Below are positions 10,717 through 18,611 of a stretch of 64,000 bases of DNA, in pieces (the first letter of the stretch is position 1; each line of letters opens with the position of its first letter). The DNA is from an uncultured Aquimarina sp. (GTDB lineage: Bacteria > Bacteroidota > Bacteroidia > Flavobacteriales > Flavobacteriaceae), in the NCBI RefSeq assembly GCF_947500065.1, contig NZ_CANMQT010000004.1:372001-436000 (forward strand). The letters are read 5' to 3'. A program made the translations under genes and the position numbers. The notes under the pieces are model-generated. The model had not been told where the DNA came from. It was given only the letters and a program-made list of their open reading frames with translations, and made no database searches.

Positions 10717-11222
10717 TTTAGTTTTACTAAAACTCCATCCGCCATAAAAGAATAGGTTTTCTTAGGTGCAATAATAGCGGCTATTTCATCTTTAGACTTT
10801 CCTGCATCCTCAGCTAAATGACGTAATTCTTCAACAGAGGTTTCAGAAACATATGCTTTTCCTTGAACAATAATAGTATCATTTTCAATGTCTTTAGGAA
10901 CAAAAAAGCCATAATCTTTAAACTTCACCATTGTTTCTTCCTCATTATCCAAAGCAACTTTCATCCAACAACCTTTGGCTTTACAAACATCATTTACTGT
11001 ACTTGAAAAAGCTATATCGATCGTATCACCTTCATTAAGGTTTTTATATTTTTCTGCTACAGCATCTTTATATAAGACCACATCTGAAGAAATCTTGCCT
11101 CCAAAATTATCATATTCACTCATTGCTATATCGGCAACAGAGAAAGATTCTTTTTCTTTTTGAACAGAATTACAAGCTAGGATACATGTTAATCCTGCAA
11201 AAAAAAGTGTCATTTTTTTCAT
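10713..11222 (-). CDS. DUF4920-like lipoprotein
   Basis: Lipobox LTCILAC; GCWMKVALDNEEETMVKFKDYGFFVPKD; overlaps mnmD-like gene by 4 nt. Confidence 0.78.
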   Translation of the reverse strand: MKKMTLFFAGLTCILACNSVQKEKESFSVADIAMSEYDNFGGKISSDVVLYKDAVAEKYKNLNEGDTIDIAFSSTVNDVCKAKGCWMKVALDNEEETMVKFKDYGFFVPKDIENDTIIVQGKAYVSETSVEELRHLAEDAGKSKDEIAAIIAPKKTYSFMADGVLVKLK

Positions 11223-11248
11223 AATACATTATTATTAATGATGTTTTG

Positions 11249-11256
11249 CAAAATTA
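11249..11256 (-). promoter_or_regulatory. Putative -7 box TAATTTTG upstream of DUF4920-like gene
   Basis: Exact TAnnTTTG match on the minus strand about 27 nt before the ATG. Confidence 0.4.
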
Positions 11257-11404
11257 AACATTTTTAAAATTCTTAATTTACAAGAAAAGGGTATTTTTGT
11301 TCAAAATATTAACTAATGTAAGTATCCTATAATTAATAGGACTTAATTATAAGAATACAATAGTTGATAACAAAAACTTTCACAACCTTATAAATAACTA
11401 TCGG

Positions 11405-12472
11405 ATGAGCAATGCAGTTCCGCAGGAGATTCAAATCACCAAAGTAAATGAGTCCAAAATTGGACAAATAGATTTTGAAAACTTAGCTTTTGGTCAAGTT
11501 TTTACAGATCATATGTTTATCTGCGATTATGTCAATGGCGAATGGCAGACACCTAAAATTGTTCCTTATGGACCTCTTACTCTTGATCCTTCTGCTCGGG
11601 TCTTTCATTACGGACAAGCCGTTTTTGAAGGAATGAAAGCGTATAAGGATGATAATGGAGATACTTTCCTTTTCAGACCTGATGAAAATTTTATGCGAAT
11701 TAATAAATCCGCTGAACGTTTGGCGATGCCAGAATTTCCTGAGGAGTATTTTTTCGACGGGCTAAACACCTTATTAAAATTAGATAATGAATGGATTAAA
11801 TCTGGTTCTGGTAATTCCTTATACATAAGGCCTTTTGTAATTGCTACACAGCCTAGCGTTTCTGCATCAGAAGCGGATGAATATCGTTTTATGATTATTT
11901 GTTCTCCAGCGCAATCTTATTATAGCGGTGATGTTAGTGTATTGGTTGCTGAAAAGTTTAGTCGTTCTGCAAGCGGAGGTTTTGGATATGCTAAAGCAGC
12001 TGGTAATTATGCTGGTCAATTTTATCCAACCAAACTTGCTAAAGAGCAAGGCTATCAACAGATTATCTGGACAGACTCTGAATCTCATGAATATGTAGAA
12101 GAGGCAGGAACAATGAATGTTTTCTTTAGAATAAATGACACTTTACTAACCGCTCCAATTAGTGATCGAATCTTAGATGGAATAACCCGTAAAAGTTTGA
12201 TCTCATTAGCAGAAAAGCAAGGATATGATTTAGAGGTTAGACCTATAAAAGTAAGTGAAATTGTAGAGGCTGCAACTAACGGAACGCTGAAAGAGATATT
12301 TGGAGCAGGTACTGCTGCTGTGGTTAGTCCTGTAAAAGCTTTTGGTTATAAAGGAGAGCATTATGAAATAGAAAAGCAAGAGAATTCTTACGCTTCTCAT
12401 TTTAAGAAAGCACTCATGGATATTCAATATAATAAAGCAGAAGATGCTTTTGGATGGAGAGTAAAAGTGTAA
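11405..12472 (+). CDS. ilvE: Branched-chain amino acid aminotransferase
   Basis: FHYGQAVFEGMKAYKDDNG, GGFGYAKAAGNYAGQFYPTKLAKEQGYQQIIWTD, EEAGTMNVFF, typical class IV BCAT. Confidence 0.95.
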   Translation: MSNAVPQEIQITKVNESKIGQIDFENLAFGQVFTDHMFICDYVNGEWQTPKIVPYGPLTLDPSARVFHYGQAVFEGMKAYKDDNGDTFLFRPDENFMRINKSAERLAMPEFPEEYFFDGLNTLLKLDNEWIKSGSGNSLYIRPFVIATQPSVSASEADEYRFMIICSPAQSYYSGDVSVLVAEKFSRSASGGFGYAKAAGNYAGQFYPTKLAKEQGYQQIIWTDSESHEYVEEAGTMNVFFRINDTLLTAPISDRILDGITRKSLISLAEKQGYDLEVRPIKVSEIVEAATNGTLKEIFGAGTAAVVSPVKAFGYKGEHYEIEKQENSYASHFKKALMDIQYNKAEDAFGWRVKV

Positions 12473-12512
12473 TCATCAAATTAATATTGTCGAATTACGA
12501 ATTTATATAACT

Positions 12513-12546
12513 AAAAATGCCTCAAGAAAAATCTTGAGGCATTTTT
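12513..12546. terminator. Bidirectional terminator between convergent genes
   Basis: AAAAATGCCTCAAGA-AAAA-TCTTGAGGCATTTTT. Confidence 0.85.
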
Positions 12547-12549
12547 AAT

Positions 12550-12942
12550 TTATAATTTTCGATCAAGAATCTCTTTGATATTAGGTTTAAAGTAATTTGG
12601 CCCTTTCAGCACTTTACCATCTTCACGATAGATTGGCTTACCATTTTTTCCTAATTTACTCATATTACTTCGCTGAATCTCAGTAAATACTTCTTCTATT
12701 TTATGCTGCATCCCATGTTCTATGATTGTTCCACATAAAATATATAACATATCTCCTAGTGCATCTGCTACTTCTACTAAATCATTATTCTGAGCTGCCT
12801 CTAGGTATTCTTCATTTTCCTCTTTCATTAGGTTAAAACGAAGCGTATTTTTAGATTTCCCAAGATCTGCAACAGGTTCATTTTTATATCCAATCTCAAA
12901 TGCGGTATGAAATTCTTGAACCGCAGTAATTTTATCTTTCAT
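12550..12942 (-). CDS. Nucleoside triphosphate/phosphoribosyl-ATP pyrophosphohydrolase-like (MazG-type)
   Basis: LMKEENEEYLEAAQNNDLVEVADALGDMLYILCGT = ExxEE...ExxD motif of the all-alpha NTP-PPase superfamily. Confidence 0.85.
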   Translation of the reverse strand: MKDKITAVQEFHTAFEIGYKNEPVADLGKSKNTLRFNLMKEENEEYLEAAQNNDLVEVADALGDMLYILCGTIIEHGMQHKIEEVFTEIQRSNMSKLGKNGKPIYREDGKVLKGPNYFKPNIKEILDRKL

Positions 12943-12999
12943 CTATATAGTTTGAAGTTTTTAAAATTCTAAGAAGTAAAATTAAACAAATATATCGCT

Positions 13000-13068
13000 G
13001 TCCGTCTGAGCTTGTCGAAGACTTTTTCAACATAATAGTTAACTTTACTTCGACAGACTCAGTGTGAC
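13000..13068. repeat. Imperfect inverted repeat of REP-like type
   Basis: GTCCGTCTGAGCTTGTCGAAG ... CTTCGACAGACTCAGTGTGAC, 16/21 complementary arms. Confidence 0.65.
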
Positions 13069-13126
13069 AAATTTATCTGAAATGATATGCAAATAACTTA
13101 TATCTTTGTCCTAAAAATAACTAAAT

Positions 13127-13318
13127 ATGTTTAGTACGGGTCAGTGGATATTTGCAGGATGTTTTGTCGTAGCTTTTATCATTTTAATGGTATTTAGCTA
13201 TCGTAAAGATCTTAAACTACATCGCAAATATTACAAGGGCAGTATTTTTATTCTCATCGGTTTTATTATCTTTATTTTGTTGCTTTTTGTACTAAAGATG
13301 TACTTAAGGCCAGAATAA
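13127..13318 (+). CDS. Small two-TM membrane protein
   Basis: 63 aa with two hydrophobic segments; TATCTTTG -7-like box at 13101-13108. Confidence 0.6.
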   Translation: MFSTGQWIFAGCFVVAFIILMVFSYRKDLKLHRKYYKGSIFILIGFIIFILLLFVLKMYLRPE

Positions 13319-13425
13319 GTAGACTATACCCCTAGTTTTCAATCAAGTAATTGTTTCATTACCAGTATCAAATGATAACTGGAACAGCATCCTTTTGGGG
13401 TTTTCCAACACCAAAAAGGAGAAAA

Positions 13426-13441
13426 TACCCTGTATTGGGTA
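13426..13441. promoter_or_regulatory. Palindromic putative operator TACCC-TGTATT-GGGTA
   Basis: Matches 17064-17079 in sequence and position; lies 23 nt upstream of a GAGATTTG -7-like box. Confidence 0.5.
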
Positions 13442-13496
13442 TGGAATGCTTTTATTTTTTTAGAGAGATTTGGAGTAACTAAATAACTAAAATGAA

Positions 13497-13979
13497 ATGA
13501 AAAACACACAATTTTACCTGAATACTGATGTCAGATATTATCACAATGACAACAAAAACAATCATCAAGTAATCCATGTTGAAACGTTTTCGAAAGCAAT
13601 TTTTATTATTGGAGCGTGCTTTAATGCAAAAGGGGAAATCTATGGGAATTCTCGTGATCCATCTTATTTTGATAAGATAGATATATCACTACTTACTTTA
13701 AAAAATATACACAACTCTAATAAAATGATTTTTTCTGCCGAAATAGCACCTGGAGATAGTAGGTTTACAAAAAAACTCAATATTTACATTAAAAATAATC
13801 CTGTTTTTGAGAACGAGTATATATATGATCCTGTTAAAGAAGGTAAGGAACTAACACTTTTGTCTTGTAACACTAATAATTTTTTTGATGTGACTATATA
13901 TGATTCTGATTCCGAAGAACTGACTCAAAAAGAAAGAGATCTTATCGGTCCTAAAATCTGTCAATTTAGAATTGCTTAA
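13497..13979 (+). CDS. Hypothetical protein with C-terminal IGPKICQ tail
   Basis: 160 aa ORF without signal peptide, first gene ahead of HK/RR genes; ends IGPKICQFRIA. Confidence 0.65.
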   Translation: MKNTQFYLNTDVRYYHNDNKNNHQVIHVETFSKAIFIIGACFNAKGEIYGNSRDPSYFDKIDISLLTLKNIHNSNKMIFSAEIAPGDSRFTKKLNIYIKNNPVFENEYIYDPVKEGKELTLLSCNTNNFFDVTIYDSDSEELTQKERDLIGPKICQFRIA

Positions 13980-14013
13980 TTTTTTAAATAATGTAACTTA
14001 TAAAAATAAAATT

Positions 14014-14538
14014 ATGAAAAAACTAATATACAATATTCTTCTACTATCATTGATTATTAATTTCGTTGGTTGCTGTGATTATAGAGAACCAGAGTCTAAA
14101 AAACGCTTTTATCTAACTTTAAGTCTTAATAATGATTCACCTTACAATAATGAAATTCAAACAATATTTATTGAATCTCCCAATGATAATTCTGGTGATG
14201 TTTTTGTAATTGGAACTAAAATTGAGGCAGATAAGAATAAAAATGATTTAGGATATTCAAATATTAAACTGGATAACATTACCTTAAGAAGACTTTCTGG
14301 TAGTAACTATGGAATCGTAAGCATTGATGAGAACATCGACGGAAATAGCACATATAAACACATCATTAGAATCACAATTGACAAAATAAAAGATATTCCC
14401 GAAAATGATGAGATAACATATGAAAAATCTGTTATTATACCTAGTCTCAATTTAAATGATCAAATCGAAATCACGGTAACTAATTTACATAAACCTACCA
14501 TAGGTCCAAAAATTTGTCAAAATCAAATAAGCTCGTAA
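14014..14538 (+). CDS. Hypothetical lipoprotein with C-terminal IGPKICQ tail
   Basis: Start at internal ATG 14014 preferred over the listed 13972 because it gives a signal peptide and lipobox (MKKLIYNILLLSLIINFVGCC); ends IGPKICQNQISS. Confidence 0.65.
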   Translation: MKKLIYNILLLSLIINFVGCCDYREPESKKRFYLTLSLNNDSPYNNEIQTIFIESPNDNSGDVFVIGTKIEADKNKNDLGYSNIKLDNITLRRLSGSNYGIVSIDENIDGNSTYKHIIRITIDKIKDIPENDEITYEKSVIIPSLNLNDQIEITVTNLHKPTIGPKICQNQISS

Positions 14539-14541
14539 AAT

Positions 14542-16407
14542 TTGTACAAAAGAACCCTTATATTGTTTCTCTTTTCTTTAAGTGTTTGCTTCTCTCAGGA
14601 CTCAAATGATTATTTTAATAATATACGGACGTTTAATATCGATAGTATTAATATAGAATTCTTTACTGAATCAAATCAAAAGATTTTTTTTCTTAAACAA
14701 CAATACCTTTATCTTAAGTACGGTGAAAGTTTAGATCCTTCAAACAAAAAGTTCGATCTAAATGCTTCATCAAAAAAACAAAAAATATTCCATCATCTCG
14801 CTTATGGTGATTACTACATATACAATACTTTCATTCAAAAGTCTGATAGCATTGCTTTTACCAACTATTTTGATGCCTTAAGGTTTGCGGAAGAACTGGA
14901 TGACAGAGTACTTATTTGTGAAGCACTTAAACGTATCTTAATTTATCAATTTAAAAATCAAAAGGATATTCCAGCGTTTATTCGGTATGCAAAAAAATAC
15001 AGAAAATTAGCTTATGATGAGCACGAACGATTCTATGCCAACTATTTTTACATGGGTAGTATTTTAGGCAAGATTTATCATCAAAAGGATTACTCTGAAG
15101 ATCCTATACCGATAGGAAAAAAGTTTTTAGATATTTCAAAAAAAAACAACAATTATTTTTTCCAAGGTAGATTCTCTCAATTATTAGGAGTTCATTATGA
15201 CTTAATCTTAAAAAATCCTGAAATAGGAAGAGAATTTTATAATGAAGCTATTTACTCGTATAGTAAAATAAAATATAATTATGGCAAAAAGCATATAAGC
15301 GACATACTATACAATTTAGGGACTCTTGAACAGAAAAATGGTAACTTCAAAAAAGCTTTAAATTATCTAAATCAGATTGATGAAACTACAATCGAAAATA
15401 GAGACTACAAAGATTTAATCTTTATTAATGATTATAAGTACAAGACATACAAGAAACAAAATCAATTGGACAGTGCTCTTTATTTTCTAGAAAGAAAACA
15501 TCAGTTGGAGGACACATTGAAACTTATAGATAGAGCCAATCTTGTATCAGAAATTACCACTAAATATCAAATAGAGAAAAAAGAGCAAGAAAATTCACAA
15601 TTAAAAAAAGATAAAAAAAACCTATTTATAGGGAGTCTCATTTTTTTGATTTTTGGCAGTACTATTGCCTTTCTAATAAATAAAAACACCAAACGCAAAC
15701 AACGTATTGCAGAACAGGAGCGCGAGATTGAAATCCAAAAAACAGAAAAACTACTCAAAAATCAAGAACTCACTGCGATTGATGCCATGATTTCCGGACA
15801 AGAAAAAGAACGGCAACGATTGGCTAATGATCTTCATGATAATCTGGGTAGTACTTTGGCCACAGTAAAACTTCATTTTGATCACTTAAAAAATAATAGG
15901 GGCAATCCAAAAATGGAGAATATAGAAGAACTCTATACTAAAACCAATAACCTCCTTGATGAGGCGTACCAAAAAGTACGCACCATTGCCCACGAAAAAA
16001 ACAGTGGCGTGATGGCGAAACAAGGATTGTTACCAGCTGTAAAAAACCTAGCAAAAAAAGCTTCTAATAGTGATGGATTAAAGATCGAAGTACAGGATTA
16101 TGGACTAGATGAACGATTGGACAACACTCTAGAGATTTCCATTTTCAGGATGATTCAGGAATTGATTACCAACACCATTAAACATGCCAATGCATCGGAA
16201 GTCAATATTTCACTTACCAATCATGATTCACTACTTAACATTATTATCGAAGACAATGGCAAAGGATTCAATGCCAAAATATTACCAGAAAAAGATGGTA
16301 TGGGGTTGAAAAATATTGAAAAGCGTATAGAACATATGGAAGGAACTTTTGAGATTGATTCTACCATAGGAAAAGGAACTAACATCATCATAAATATACC
16401 CATATGA
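14542..16407 (+). CDS. TPR-type sensor histidine kinase (NarL/HisKA_3 class)
   Basis: TTG start, signal peptide, helical repeats, TM, GQEKERQRLANDLHDNLGSTLATVKLHF, ATPase motifs DNGKGFN and GMGLKNIEKRIEHMEG. Confidence 0.9.
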   Translation: MYKRTLILFLFSLSVCFSQDSNDYFNNIRTFNIDSINIEFFTESNQKIFFLKQQYLYLKYGESLDPSNKKFDLNASSKKQKIFHHLAYGDYYIYNTFIQKSDSIAFTNYFDALRFAEELDDRVLICEALKRILIYQFKNQKDIPAFIRYAKKYRKLAYDEHERFYANYFYMGSILGKIYHQKDYSEDPIPIGKKFLDISKKNNNYFFQGRFSQLLGVHYDLILKNPEIGREFYNEAIYSYSKIKYNYGKKHISDILYNLGTLEQKNGNFKKALNYLNQIDETTIENRDYKDLIFINDYKYKTYKKQNQLDSALYFLERKHQLEDTLKLIDRANLVSEITTKYQIEKKEQENSQLKKDKKNLFIGSLIFLIFGSTIAFLINKNTKRKQRIAEQEREIEIQKTEKLLKNQELTAIDAMISGQEKERQRLANDLHDNLGSTLATVKLHFDHLKNNRGNPKMENIEELYTKTNNLLDEAYQKVRTIAHEKNSGVMAKQGLLPAVKNLAKKASNSDGLKIEVQDYGLDERLDNTLEISIFRMIQELITNTIKHANASEVNISLTNHDSLLNIIIEDNGKGFNAKILPEKDGMGLKNIEKRIEHMEGTFEIDSTIGKGTNIIINIPI

Positions 16408-17030
16408 TTACTGTAGCTATAGCAGAAGACCACCAATCCCTAATAGACGGGATCCATTTATTACTAAAATATGAAGAAGAAATTAGTATTGTGGGCATGG
16501 CTAACGATGGCGAAGAATTACTAACCATCGTAAGAAGAAAACAACCCAAAGTCGTACTCATGGATATCCGTATGCCGAAAATTGATGGTATTGCTGCTAC
16601 AAAAATTATCAAAAAAGAATTACCACATACCAAGATCATAGCTTTCTCTATGTTTGATCAGGAGGATGCTGTGAGACAAATGGTAGCTGCTGGAGCTTCT
16701 GGGTACTTATTAAAAAACTCTCCATTAGAAGAAGTCCTAACCGCTATTCAGGAAGTGATGAAAGGAAACACCTATTATGATGCTACTATAGATCCTTCTT
16801 TTTTCTCTGAAGATGTCGAGCAACAGGTAAAAAAACAAATATTATCCAAAAGTGAACGAGAAATACTAACACTTATAGGACAAGGAAAAACCTCTTCAGA
16901 AATTGCTGCGATCCGATTTAACTCTGTGTCCACCATAGAAACCCATCGAAAAAATATCATTCGTAAACTAGGACTTCACGGAAAGGGAGAACTACTGCGA
17001 TATGCCATCGAAAAAAAATACGATTTTTAA
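16404..17030 (+). CDS. LuxR/NarL-family response regulator
   Basis: Receiver (VVLMDIRMPKIDGIAATK) and LuxR HTH (LSKSEREILTLIGQGKTSSEIAAIRFNSVSTIETHRKNIIRKLG); overlaps kinase by 4 nt. Confidence 0.95.
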   Translation: MITVAIAEDHQSLIDGIHLLLKYEEEISIVGMANDGEELLTIVRRKQPKVVLMDIRMPKIDGIAATKIIKKELPHTKIIAFSMFDQEDAVRQMVAAGASGYLLKNSPLEEVLTAIQEVMKGNTYYDATIDPSFFSEDVEQQVKKQILSKSEREILTLIGQGKTSSEIAAIRFNSVSTIETHRKNIIRKLGLHGKGELLRYAIEKKYDF

Positions 17031-17063
17031 AAGTCTGAGACTTGTTTACTATTGATAAGAAAA

Positions 17064-17079
17064 TACCGTGTTATGGGTA
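17064..17079. promoter_or_regulatory. Palindromic putative operator TACCG-TGTTAT-GGGTA
   Basis: Matches 13426-13441; lies 23 nt upstream of the -7 box at 17103-17110. Confidence 0.5.
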
Positions 17080-17102
17080 TTTTTTTGTGCTTGATTGTGA
17101 AG

Positions 17103-17110
17103 TAGCTTTG
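17103..17110 (+). promoter_or_regulatory. Putative -7 box TAGCTTTG
   Basis: Exact TAnnTTTG match 26 nt upstream of ATG 17137. Confidence 0.5.
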
Positions 17111-17136
17111 ATAGTATAAATCAAAGCAAATCAGTC

Positions 17137-18474
17137 ATGAAAAAGCTACTTTTAATAATTCTAATTCTAATCATTTCTAAATCTTACGCGCAGGAAAAAG
17201 CTGACCCTATTCAGGTGTTCGATAAATTATTACTTGCAATATATAAAACAGACAATGATAGTATTAAAATTAAAACAGATACTATCCCTAAAAAAGGAGA
17301 AATAAAAGTTAGCTCTTCTTTTGATAGTATAGCTAGGCTTGATCAAAAGAAAAAAGAATTGGGAAATTTAAAAAAATATGAAGAGTTTTTAAACTATGCT
17401 AAAAAACAAGAGTTAGCCGAAGTAAAGTTTAAAGGTAAATTTGGTTTTAGCTTAACGCTAAACAATTCTCAAAATAACGACTTAACTCAATTTAATATCG
17501 CTGCAAATATACAACGGGGTTTTTATCCAGGTCATTTAAAATTCAATTCTGATTTAACTGTTCAAATTCAAAATGGAAATTTTGTAGAAAATTTTTCTGA
17601 CCTGAGTATGTCTTATGATTATCATATAGGAAATAAACTTGACTATGAAGGATATATATTTATAAAACGTAGTACTAATATATTTCTGAATATAAATCAA
17701 CGATATGAAACTGGTATGGGGTTGGTATGGAATGCTTATACATCTGGAAAGCACTCAAAAAAGGGAAACGAGAAAAATAAAAGAAAACTAACAGTTGAAG
17801 GAGTTGAAAAATTAGAAAAAATCACAAACTTTGAATTAAAAGTTGATGGAAGCCAAAACTCATTAAGTTCTAACAAAAAAGATAACGAAAAATTTGTTGT
17901 TGCCTTATGTAAAGGTGATCAATGTCCTAGTAAAGGTGCCAAACTAGATCGTAATGAAGAACTTGCCCTAAAAACAAGTTTAAAAAGGACAATTAACTCC
18001 ATAAAAAAAATGGAGAGTAAAGTACGAATCTCTTTTTTACTTGGTGTTAATTACGAAACAGAAAAGACAAATGAAGACCTAAAACTATTTGGAAAAGATA
18101 GTACCATAACTGCTAATTTTGATCCAGTTAATATTTTTAGGTTGGTTGCCGGTCCTAATATTGAGCTTCAATTAGATCAATTTTCTTTTAATTCTAAACT
18201 TTATTTTAAACCAGGTATTTCTGACGATGACCTTAACAATACGGTATTTAAAGATGATAATTCTGACAAAGATCGTAAAATCGATTATAGAGCTGAATGG
18301 ATTAGCTCTGCAAGTATCAAATTTAATAAAAACATTAGCATTACTGCTTCTTATACATATGTACACATTAATGCACCCAGAAGACAATATATAGGTGCTG
18401 GCGAGGATGCTCAATTATTTTCTGCTGCAAATAGATTTTCTAATTTCAAAATGGGATTAGCCTATAGTTTTTGA
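17137..18474 (+). CDS. Hypothetical outer-membrane beta-barrel protein
   Basis: Signal peptide (LLLIILILIISKSYAQ), repeated aromatic strands, C-terminal FKMGLAYSF. Confidence 0.65.
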   Translation: MKKLLLIILILIISKSYAQEKADPIQVFDKLLLAIYKTDNDSIKIKTDTIPKKGEIKVSSSFDSIARLDQKKKELGNLKKYEEFLNYAKKQELAEVKFKGKFGFSLTLNNSQNNDLTQFNIAANIQRGFYPGHLKFNSDLTVQIQNGNFVENFSDLSMSYDYHIGNKLDYEGYIFIKRSTNIFLNINQRYETGMGLVWNAYTSGKHSKKGNEKNKRKLTVEGVEKLEKITNFELKVDGSQNSLSSNKKDNEKFVVALCKGDQCPSKGAKLDRNEELALKTSLKRTINSIKKMESKVRISFLLGVNYETEKTNEDLKLFGKDSTITANFDPVNIFRLVAGPNIELQLDQFSFNSKLYFKPGISDDDLNNTVFKDDNSDKDRKIDYRAEWISSASIKFNKNISITASYTYVHINAPRRQYIGAGEDAQLFSAANRFSNFKMGLAYSF

Positions 18475-18502
18475 CTATCCATGATTCTCATAAAAAAACA
18501 AG

Positions 18503-18535
18503 AACGTCTTTTCTGATAATCTTTGAGAAGGCGTT
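18503..18535 (+). terminator. Possible terminator hairpin
   Basis: AACGTCTTTTC/GAGAAGGCGTT stem with G-U pairs on plus strand; poor T tract. Confidence 0.35.
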
Positions 18536-18611
18536 TAAAATATCCACGACATCACAGAATATAAAAATTAATTTACTATTACTTTGCACATCTATCCTTA
18601 TTCTTAAAACC

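Noticed and set aside
13497-17030. Possible defence or toxin-antitoxin cassette
   Set aside because: Genes read as kinase/regulator plus small putative secreted or lipoprotein components; no nuclease, NTPase, methyltransferase or toxin fold recognised.
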